From contig NZ_JAMYJR010000028.1 of assembly GCF_024137025.1 (NCBI RefSeq), positions 1 through 64,000 of the forward strand: DNA of 64,000 nt, read 5' to 3'. Below are positions 57,343 to 64,000 of the stretch, in pieces. Numbering within the stretch: position 1 is the stretch's first letter; each line of letters starts with the position of its first letter. The notes beneath the pieces are model-generated. The model did not search any database. It saw only the letters and a list, made by a program, of their open reading frames with translations, and had not been told where the DNA came from. Source of the DNA: Paractinoplanes aksuensis (GTDB taxonomy: Bacteria; Actinomycetota; Actinomycetes; Mycobacteriales; Micromonosporaceae). The translations under genes were made by a program, and so were the position numbers.

Positions 57343-58721
57343 TGCCCCGGGTCAACCCGATCGACTCCGACTACTTCAAGGACGAGCGCCCGGACGACAA
57401 GTTCTCCGTCATCGGCAAGACGGTGCAGCGCTCGGACGCGCTGGGGCACGTCACCGGGCGTACGGAATTCTTCGAGGACCGAACCTTCCCCGACCTCGCG
57501 CACGTCAAGATTCACCGGTCCGCCCACCACCACGCCCGGATCAACAGCGTCGACGTGTCCGAGGCATTGCGGGTGCCGGGCGTACTCCGGGTCATCACGC
57601 ACCGGGACGTGCCGTCGAACTGGTACATGGTGCTGCGGCTGATCGGCATCGAACCGAACGACGAACCCGTGCTGGCCGAGGACCGCGTGCTCTACAAGGG
57701 CGAGCCGATCGTGGCCGTGGTCGCCGACTCCGAGGCGGCGGCGCTCGAGGGCGCGGCCCGGGTCAAGGTCGATTACACCGTACTGCCGGCCGTTCTCGAC
57801 GTCGAAGCGGCGCTGGCCCCGGATGCCCCGGTCATCAAGCAGGCCGGAACCAACTATTTCGTGTACGAGGGTCACCACGCCCGCCGCCTGCGGTTCGGCG
57901 ACGTCGAGCAGGGCTTCGCGCAGGCCGACCGGATCTTCGAGTGGCGCTACAGCTCGGCCCCGATCGAGCACGCGCCGACCGAGACCACCGGTTGTGTCGT
58001 CGTGCCGCAGAGCAGCGGGCGCCTGCTCATCCACAGCAACACCCAGGCCGCGTTCTTCACCCTCGACAACACGGCCCTGATCCTCGACCGGCCGTTCACC
58101 GACCTGCAGGTCAAGGGCGGCACCGTCGGCGGCGGCTTCGGCGGCAAGGTCGACGTCATGGTCGAGCCCCTGGCCTGCATCGCCGCCACCCTGACGAACC
58201 GGCCGGTGAAGTTCGTCTACACGCGCGAGGAAGAGATGCAGGTGTCGTCGCCGCGGGCGGCCGAGCGCATCTACATCAAGGACGGCGTCATGAACGACGG
58301 GCGCATCGTGGCCCGCAAGGTCATGCTCTACGTCGATTCCGGTGCGTACTCGCGGCACTCGCCGTACGGCACGACCAAGGCCTGTGCCCACCTGCCCGGC
58401 CCGTACACGATCCCCAACGTCTACGCCGACTGCCACTGCGTCTACACGAACCGGACGCCGTCGAGCGCCATGCGCGGTTTCGGGGTCACCATCGCCGACT
58501 TCGCGCTGGAGTCCCAGATGGACCGGATCGCCCGCGCCCTCGAGATGGACCCGCTGCAGTTCCGCCTGAAGAACGCCTACCGCGACGGCGACCTCAAGGC
58601 CCACCGCAAGGTGGCCGAGGGCACCGCGCTGATCGAGGTCATCCAGCGCGCGGCCGCGCTCGTCGGTCACGAGCTGCCCGAGGAATACCAGGCGATGTCG
58701 TCGAGGGGAGCCGGAGCATGA
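57342..58721 (+). CDS. Molybdenum hydroxylase, Mo-cofactor subunit, N-terminal part
   Basis: A 459-residue protein equal to the first 60 percent of a CoxL/XdhA-type molybdopterin subunit. The a/b-hammerhead domain (residues about 20-130) precedes the first Mo-binding domain, with GGTVGGGFGGKVDV and TPSSAMRGFG. The AYRCSFR-like Cys of true CO dehydrogenase is absent, so this is a hydroxylase for an organic substrate, not CO dehydrogenase. It stops at PEEYQAMSSRGAGA where the family normally continues. The rest is encoded by the next gene through an ATGA overlap. Confidence 0.92.
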
Positions 58722-59722
58722 CGCTGTTGCGGGGCCGGGGCTACGCGTCGGTCAACTACCCCACCGGCATGAACCTCGGCGGCGACCCGTCGCAGGCGCT
58801 GATCCACGCCACCACCATGGGTGGCTTCGTGATCAGCCTGTCGTCGGTCGACCTCGGCCAGGGGCTCAAGACGGTGGTCGCCCAGTGCGCGGCCGAGACG
58901 CTGGGCATGCCGATGGAGAACGTCATCGTCGACACCGCCGACACCGACACCGGCCCGCACTGCATGGGCACCTTCGCCAGCCGGGGCACCCACCGCATCG
59001 GCAACGCGGTCATCATGGCCGCCCGCGAGGCCCGCGAGGTGATGCTGGCCGTCGCGGCCGACGAGCTCGAGGTCGACGCGGGCGATCTCGAGACCGACGG
59101 TACGGGTTTCGTGCGCCTCAAGGGCAGCCCGGCCACCGAAATCCACATCCAGGACATCACGCTGGCCGCCCACTTCAAGCAGGGCAAGACCATCTCGGGG
59201 CGGGGCATCTTCCTCAAGGAGCGCAACTACCCGGTGCCCGAGACCGGCGAGATGGACCCCGACTCGTGCCAGGCCCACGCGTGCACGGTGGCCGAGGTCG
59301 AGGTGGACGACGAGACCGGGATCGTCACGGTGCTCAGCCTGCACAACGCGTACGAGATCGGCCGGGCCCTCAACCCGGCCATGGCGGCCCAGCAGGTCGA
59401 GGGCGGCGGCTGGATGGGCGTCTCGCACGCCGTCTTCGAGTCGACCGAGCCGTACTACCCGGCCTCGCGCGACCACGGGCCGGTCGACTTCTGCGAATAC
59501 CTGATGCCGGGCCCGGCCGAGATCCCCGTGCAGTCGAGCGTGATCCTGGAGCGTCCGGCGTCCAACGGGCCGTTCGGGGCCAAAGGCATCGGCGAGATGA
59601 CGGCCAACGCCCCGATCCCGGCCATCGCCAACGCCATTTTCGACGCTTGCGGCGTACGCCTGACCACCATGCCGTTCACCCCGGAGTCGATCCTGCGCGG
59701 GCTCGACGCGCTGCGCGCATGA
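58718..59722 (+). CDS. Molybdenum hydroxylase, Mo-cofactor subunit, C-terminal part
   Basis: A 334-residue protein equal to the second half of the Mo subunit. It begins MTLLRGRGYASVNY, where the full-length family reads on. It contains the molybdopterin-binding MGTFASRGTHRIGNAV and the catalytic Glu in FGAKGIGEM near the end. Together the halves give 793 residues, the usual total. A comparable split (large and medium Mo subunits) is known in the nicotinate dehydrogenase of Eubacterium barkeri. The ATGA junction suggests equal production of both halves; a recent frameshift in a single gene is the alternative. Confidence 0.92.
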   Translation: MTLLRGRGYASVNYPTGMNLGGDPSQALIHATTMGGFVISLSSVDLGQGLKTVVAQCAAETLGMPMENVIVDTADTDTGPHCMGTFASRGTHRIGNAVIMAAREAREVMLAVAADELEVDAGDLETDGTGFVRLKGSPATEIHIQDITLAAHFKQGKTISGRGIFLKERNYPVPETGEMDPDSCQAHACTVAEVEVDDETGIVTVLSLHNAYEIGRALNPAMAAQQVEGGGWMGVSHAVFESTEPYYPASRDHGPVDFCEYLMPGPAEIPVQSSVILERPASNGPFGAKGIGEMTANAPIPAIANAIFDACGVRLTTMPFTPESILRGLDALRA

Positions 59723-60588
59723 CGGCACCCGATCGCGCCACGCTCAGCCGGCAGTTGGAGGAGCGGCGCTACTTCGCGGACGAGGGACTGCTGACCGCCG
59801 TCCGGCTGGCCATCGCCCTCGGCCGCCCGCTGCTGCTGGAGGGGGAGCCGGGTGTCGGCAAGACGCAGATCTCGCACGTGCTGGCCGACGCCCTGGGCCG
59901 CGACCTGATCCGCTTGCAGTGCTACGAGGGCATCGACGTCTCGCAGGTGCTCTACGAGTGGGACTACCCGAAGCAGTTGCTGAGCCTGCGCGCGGCCGAG
60001 GTGCGCGGCGAAGCGGTGGCCGACCTTTACGCGAACGACTTCCTGCTCGAACGGCCGTTGTTGCGCGCGCTGCGCAGTCGTACGGGTGCGGTGTTGCTCA
60101 TCGACGAGATCGACCGGGCCGACAGCGAGTTCGAGGCGTTCCTGCTCGAATTTCTCGACGGTTTCCAGATCACGATCCCCGAGATCGGCACCATCACGGC
60201 CGCGGTCCCGCCGCTGGTGGTGCTGACCTCGAACCGCACGCGCGAGTTGCACGACGCGCTCAAGCGGCGCTGCCTCTACCACTGGATCCCGTTCCCGGAC
60301 CCGGACCGTGAGCGCACGATCGTCGAGGCCCAGGCGCCCGGGCTCAGCGCGCGCAGCGCGGCCAGACTCGTGCAGTCGGTGAACATCATTCGCGCACTCG
60401 GACCGCTGAAGCGGCCCGGCATCGCCGAGACCATCGCCTGGGCCCAGGGCTCGCAGACGCTGATGGCCGAGGGCGCGGACGAGAGCGAAGCCCGGCGGGC
60501 CGCGCTCGGTCTGGTGCTCAAGAACGAGGAGGACGTGGTCCTGGTGCTGGCCCACGCCGGTGAGGTCTTCCCCGATGACCCGGCCTGA
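59719..60588 (+). CDS. MoxR/CoxD-type AAA+ ATPase
   Basis: A 289-residue AAA+ chaperone. Walker A is GEPGVGKTQIS, Walker B VLLIDEIDRAD, sensor 1 VLTSNRTREL. CoxD-type ATPases work with VWA proteins to mature or insert the metal centre of molybdenum hydroxylases. ATG 59719 overlaps the preceding stop (ATGA). Its own end overlaps the next gene by 14 bases. Confidence 0.94.
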   Translation: MTAPDRATLSRQLEERRYFADEGLLTAVRLAIALGRPLLLEGEPGVGKTQISHVLADALGRDLIRLQCYEGIDVSQVLYEWDYPKQLLSLRAAEVRGEAVADLYANDFLLERPLLRALRSRTGAVLLIDEIDRADSEFEAFLLEFLDGFQITIPEIGTITAAVPPLVVLTSNRTRELHDALKRRCLYHWIPFPDPDRERTIVEAQAPGLSARSAARLVQSVNIIRALGPLKRPGIAETIAWAQGSQTLMAEGADESEARRAALGLVLKNEEDVVLVLAHAGEVFPDDPA

Positions 60589-61738
60589 CCCGGACCAGCG
60601 GCTCGTGTCGCGAGCCGAGGACCACCTTTTCGCTTTCCTCCGGCAGCTCCACGTCCGGGGGCTCGTGGTCTCCACTCCCAAACAGCTCGATTTCTTCGCC
60701 GCGATCGACGCTCTGCCGCCCACGACAACCGGCCAGTTGTACTGGATCGGTGTCGCGACACTCGTGACGTCGGAGCCCGCCCTGCTGGTCTACGACGGGG
60801 TGTTCCAGCAGTTCTTCGGACGGGCCGACGAAGCCGTGCCCGTTCTCGACGAGCGGCCCGAGCAACCACCGGACGACGACAACGAACCGACCGGGTCTCC
60901 GGGTGAGCGCGAGGCGGCCGACATCGCCCTCGAGCACGGTGGGCGCAACGGTCTCGCCGCCGGCCGGCTCAGCCCCGAATCCGTCGTCCGGTTCCCCGCC
61001 ACTTCGCCGGACGCCCGGCAGATTCTGCGGCGGATCGCCGGCGAGCTGCCCCGGGCGGTGCCCACGACCCGGTCGCGGCGCAGCCGGCCCGGTGGACGTC
61101 GGCGGCGGGTGGATCTGCGGGCCACGTATCACCAATCCCTGCGTACGCACGGGGAAGTGATGCGGTTGCATTGGCGGCACCGACCGCCGCATGAGCGCCG
61201 GGTGCTCGTGTTGGTGGACGTTTCCGGTTCGATGAAGCAGTACAGCGCCGACTACCTGCGATTCGCGCACACTATGGTCGCCACCTGCGCTCGGGTCGAA
61301 GTGTTCACCTTCGGCACCCGGCTGACCCGGGTCACCCCTGCCCTGCGTACGCCGGAAACCGACACCGCGCTGGCTGCGCTGGCCGGTCTGGTGCTCGACG
61401 CCGAGGGCGGCACCCAGATCGGCGAGAGCCTGCGGACCTTCCTGGGCAGCGCCCGTTTCGTGACCATGTCCCGCGGTGCGCTCGTGCTGGTGCTCTCCGA
61501 CGGGCTCGAGCGCGGCGACTGCACGGGCATGGTGGCGGCCACCCGGCGGCTGTCGCAGCTCGCCCATCGCCTGTGCTGGTGGTCGCCGCTGGCCTGCGAT
61601 CCCGCTTACCGGCCGCTGACCCGGGGCATGTCGGCCGTCCGCCCCGAGCTGGACGCGTTGACCGGGGTGCGGGACCTGGAAACCGCGCTCGCCGCCGTCG
61701 TTTCGGCCTTCGGAAGGGATCCCCGTGTACACAGGTGA
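60575..61738 (+). CDS. CoxE-type VWA-domain protein
   Basis: A 387-residue protein. The N-terminal half is charged and low in pattern. The C-terminal von Willebrand A domain has the metal-ion-dependent adhesion site DVSGSMKQY, with later Thr (GGTQIGES) and Asp (VLSDGLERGD) in place. CoxE proteins partner with CoxD ATPases during maturation of CO-dehydrogenase-family enzymes. ATG 60575 lies inside the MoxR gene; a GTG at 60560 is possible but less likely. Confidence 0.92.
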   Translation: MTRPDPDQRLVSRAEDHLFAFLRQLHVRGLVVSTPKQLDFFAAIDALPPTTTGQLYWIGVATLVTSEPALLVYDGVFQQFFGRADEAVPVLDERPEQPPDDDNEPTGSPGEREAADIALEHGGRNGLAAGRLSPESVVRFPATSPDARQILRRIAGELPRAVPTTRSRRSRPGGRRRRVDLRATYHQSLRTHGEVMRLHWRHRPPHERRVLVLVDVSGSMKQYSADYLRFAHTMVATCARVEVFTFGTRLTRVTPALRTPETDTALAALAGLVLDAEGGTQIGESLRTFLGSARFVTMSRGALVLVLSDGLERGDCTGMVAATRRLSQLAHRLCWWSPLACDPAYRPLTRGMSAVRPELDALTGVRDLETALAAVVSAFGRDPRVHR

Positions 61739-62645
61739 CATCGTCGACTCGCACCATCACGTCTGGCGGCAGACCGACATGCCGTGGCTCTCCGGCCCGA
61801 TGGTCCCGCGCATCTTCGGCCCGTACGAGCCGATCCGGCGTGACTACCTGATCGACGAATACATGCGCGACGCGCGGTCGGCCGGCATTTCCGCATCCGT
61901 TTATGTGCAACCGAATTGGCCCCTCGACCGAGTAGTCGACGAGGTCCGCTGGGTTGCCGGACTGCACGAGAGCACCGGCTGGCCGACGGCCGTTGTCGGG
62001 TGCGCGAACCTGTTCGCCGAGAACGCCGTCGACATCATGCGCGAACAAAAGGCGATCAGCCCGCTCGTCGTCGGCACCCGCCTGCAACTGCACTGGCACG
62101 AGCGCCCCGAATTCCGCTTCGCCGACGGCCCCGACCGCATGAAGGACCCGGTTTTCCGTACGAACATCGCGGCCCTCGGCGACCTCGGCTGGTTGTTCGA
62201 ATTGCAGGTCTTCGCGCCCCAGATGCCTGACGCGGCCGCCCTCGTGGCCGAACACCCGGACGTGACCTTCGTGCTCGTGCACGCCGGAATGCTGACCGAC
62301 CACACCGACCCGGCCGTCGTCGCGGAATGGCGAAATGGTCTGCGCGAACTGGCCGCTCTCCCCAACGTCGTCGTCAAACTGACCGGCCAGGGCACCTTCG
62401 TCCACCGCGTCGACCCCACCCTGATCCGGCTCGTGGCCGACGAGATCCTCGACCAGTTCGGTTCGGCCCGCGCGATGTTCGGCACCAACCTGCCGGTCGA
62501 AACACTGTGGACTGACGCGGCCGAGTTGACCGAAGCGTGGAAACAGGCGCTGCAGCATCGCGCCGACGACGAGCAAGCCGACGTCTTCTCCCGTACGGCC
62601 CGCCGGGTCTACGGCCTGCAAACAGTGGAAAGGGCAGACCAATGA
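61725..62645 (+). CDS. Amidohydrolase-2 family metal-dependent hydrolase
   Basis: A 306-residue TIM-barrel hydrolase. The metal motif HxH is in IVDSHHHVWR, a His lies in FVLVHAGML, and a C-terminal metal-site-like region reads AMFGTNLPVE where the usual Asp is Asn. Family members include 2-pyrone-4,6-dicarboxylate lactonase and aromatic decarboxylases. In this operon it could hydrolyse a lactone, lactam or ring-opened product of the molybdenum hydroxylase. GTG 61725 has GGAAGGGA upstream and overlaps the VWA gene by 14 bases. Its stop overlaps the next gene (ATGA). Confidence 0.9.
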   Translation: MYTGDIVDSHHHVWRQTDMPWLSGPMVPRIFGPYEPIRRDYLIDEYMRDARSAGISASVYVQPNWPLDRVVDEVRWVAGLHESTGWPTAVVGCANLFAENAVDIMREQKAISPLVVGTRLQLHWHERPEFRFADGPDRMKDPVFRTNIAALGDLGWLFELQVFAPQMPDAAALVAEHPDVTFVLVHAGMLTDHTDPAVVAEWRNGLRELAALPNVVVKLTGQGTFVHRVDPTLIRLVADEILDQFGSARAMFGTNLPVETLWTDAAELTEAWKQALQHRADDEQADVFSRTARRVYGLQTVERADQ

Positions 62646-62911
62646 GCCACTTCGTTCTCACGTACGGCTACAACGACACCCCGGCGCGGGCCGAGCGCCG
62701 CCCCGAGCACCTGGAACACCTGGCCAAGCTGCAGGCCGAGGGCTCCCTGCTACTGGCCGGCCCCCTGGCCGACCTCAGCGGCGGCATCATCGTCCTGGTG
62801 GCCGACGACGCCGCGGCGGCCCAGGCCCTGGTCGACCAGGACCCGTACACCCGCCACGACGTGACCAAGAACCGCGAGCTGAAGGAATGGAAAATCACCG
62901 TCGGCCTGTGA
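62642..62911 (+). CDS. YciI-like protein
   Basis: An 89-residue ferredoxin-fold protein of the YciI family: HFVLTYGYNDTPARAERRPE, HLEHLAKLQAEGSLLLAGPL and DQDPYTRHDVTKNRELKEW. The conserved His and Asp residues in those segments are usually taken as a small active site. Its exact reaction is unknown; family members often sit in muconolactone-type or ring-degradation operons. ATG 62642 is coupled to the amidohydrolase stop. It is the last gene of the operon. Confidence 0.9.
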   Translation: MSHFVLTYGYNDTPARAERRPEHLEHLAKLQAEGSLLLAGPLADLSGGIIVLVADDAAAAQALVDQDPYTRHDVTKNRELKEWKITVGL

Positions 62912-63440
62912 AGCGGCCGCGGGTGATGGCGCCGGCCCGGGACCACGCCATGGCCCCGCTCATCGGCGGACGGCGACGGCGTGGAACCGGTGTGGTGGGT
63001 CGTCGTAGCTGGTCAGGTGCCAGCCGGTGCCCGCTGTGGCGACGCGCAGGACCGGTTCGGCCCAGGGATTCGTCCGGCGCAGGGTACGGCCGTCCCGGGC
63101 GACCGGAGCGGCCCGCCTCCGGGGCTCGCGCCGTCACCACCGCGGTCCACGAGTCGATCCGGGAATCCAGATCAAACGTCTTCGCCCTGCGAGCCTTCCC
63201 GAGCGACCCCGCCGGTTGCTACTGGATCACCGTTGACGGCGTGCCCGAGTCTCATCGGATGATGACGTTCTGCTGGCCTGACGGGTGGAACGTTCCTGGC
63301 GACGCCACGGTTGAGCCGCAACCGAGTGTTCCCCCGACCTCGGTTTTCCGACGCCCGGCTCAGGTTTGCTCCCGTCGGCCGGCGCGCTGCCGGTCGACGG
63401 CGGCGCCGTGCTGACTCGGCGTGGGTCGTAGAGTGCCGTC
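62912..63440. other. Gap holding two coding-like remnants
   Basis: About 530 bases with no intact gene. On the minus strand, 62960-63127 reads as coding-like (TLRRTNPWAEPVLRVATAGT, then HLTSYDDPPHRFHAVAVRR) and ends at the TGA 62960-62962, but it has no start and an upstream in-frame stop. On the plus strand, about 63141-63290 reads NVFALRAFPSDPAGCYWITV and HRMMTFCWPDGW in a frame open from 62887, without a clear start. Both look like fragments of deleted genes. I do not recognise either. Confidence 0.45.
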
Positions 63441-63752
63441 GTGAGTTCGGATCCCAGCACACGCTCGGCCCGGGTCCGGGTGTCCGGCGATCTCTATCAT
63501 CCGGTGATCCCGTCGGACGCGGTTTACGTGGGTCGGCAGGGCTTCGGGCTGCGGCGATCGCCGTGGGCCAACCCCTACAGCGCCCGTTTGCACGGCCGGG
63601 CCGAAGCGTTGCTCCTCTACCGTCAGTGGCTGGATGAGCAACCTGAGCTGGTCGAGCGGGCACGTCAGGAGTTGCCGGGACGTGTGCTGGCGTGCTGGTG
63701 CCCGTTGACGGTGGACTGCCATGCCGACGTGCTGCTGGAGGTCATCGGCTGA
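63441..63752 (+). CDS. DUF4326 protein
   Basis: A 103-residue protein of the DUF4326 family. Recognisable parts are DAVYVGRQGFGLRRSPWANP near residue 27 and the C-terminal GRVLACWCPLTVDCHADVLL, with three Cys and a His that could bind a metal. The function of the family is unknown; it is common in phages and actinobacterial accessory DNA. GTG 63441 is the start. Its end overlaps the end of the convergent partial gene. Confidence 0.88.
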   Translation: MSSDPSTRSARVRVSGDLYHPVIPSDAVYVGRQGFGLRRSPWANPYSARLHGRAEALLLYRQWLDEQPELVERARQELPGRVLACWCPLTVDCHADVLLEVIG

Positions 63753-64000
63753 GTCGTAGCCGGTGCCGGCCGGTGGGCCGTCGCGGTGCGTAGACTCCGC
63801 CGATGCTGAATGCCTGCGGCCGGGCGGCCTGGTTGCCGACGTAGAACGCGACGTCGCGGTCGGCGCCGCACAACTGGTCCAGGAACTTGGTGCGTAGTTG
63901 ATCGGCGGCCTCGGCGTCGGTCAGCCCGCCGAGACGGCGTTGGAGGGCGACGAACTCCCAGTCGAGCAGGCTCTGCCGGTGTCCGCGGCAACGGCGATCG
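63742..64000 (-). CDS. Partial gene leaving the window, function unknown
   Basis: The minus strand is open for 85 codons from the window edge to TGA at 63742-63744, with strong coding character: SLLDWEFVALQRRLGGLTDA, then FLDQLCGADRDVAFYVGNQA and SIGGVYAPRRPTGRH. The 5' end is outside the window. It overlaps the convergent DUF4326 gene by 11 bases. I do not recognise the family. Confidence 0.65.
   Translation of the reverse strand, partial: DRRCRGHRQSLLDWEFVALQRRLGGLTDAEAADQLRTKFLDQLCGADRDVAFYVGNQAARPQAFSIGGVYAPRRPTGRHRLRLSR

Overview
The window is high-GC actinobacterial DNA with GTG and TTG starts, many ATGA or TGATG stop/start overlaps, SARP and LuxR regulators, and a secreted GH6 cellulase with a CBM2 and a CebR-type box. 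A Micromonosporaceae/Actinoplanes-like host is my guess from overall style; no marker gene proves it. The first 78 bases are a run of 53 G then 25 C, which looks like a contig-end artefact.

Layout. 0.2-3.5 kb holds an aldo/keto reductase, a small acidic protein, a secreted propeller-like protein, and an ArsR-type regulator followed by a small membrane protein. 3.4-52.1 kb is a large nonribosomal peptide (NRPS) biosynthetic cluster: LuxR-type and SARP regulators, SbnB- and SbnA-like enzymes for 2,3-diaminopropionate (Dap), an OTCase-like carbamoyltransferase, two SyrP-like Fe(II)/2-oxoglutarate oxygenases, MMPL and MFS exporters, two MbtH-like proteins, a type II thioesterase and four NRPSs. 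52.1-55 kb holds a DUF4097 lipoprotein with an operator matching that of the ArsR gene, a nested-hairpin terminator and the cellulase. 55.3-62.9 kb is a catabolic operon: GntR/FCD regulator, molybdenum hydroxylase with its Mo subunit split over two genes, MoxR and VWA maturation proteins, an amidohydrolase and a YciI-like protein. The right end has gene remnants, a DUF4326 gene and a partial gene leaving the window.

How the NRPSs work together. The four proteins carry ten adenylation (A) domains. Gene order (NRPS1, 2, 3, 4) is probably not working order. NRPS4 ends in a condensation (C) domain with no A domain, and NRPS1 begins with an A domain with no C domain. The consistent order is NRPS3 (C-A-T-E), NRPS4 (C-A-T-E-C), NRPS1 (A-T-C-A-T), NRPS2 (six C-A-T modules plus a terminal PBP/beta-lactamase-type thioesterase). 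This predicts a decapeptide with D residues at positions 1 and possibly 2, and Thr at position 6. Other positions probably draw on Asn/Asp-like, Gln-like, Dap-derived, ureido or hydroxylated residues. Several features are unusual: five tandem C domains with a changed active-site motif, the fused SxxK thioesterase, and an E domain lacking a core motif. I do not recognise the product.
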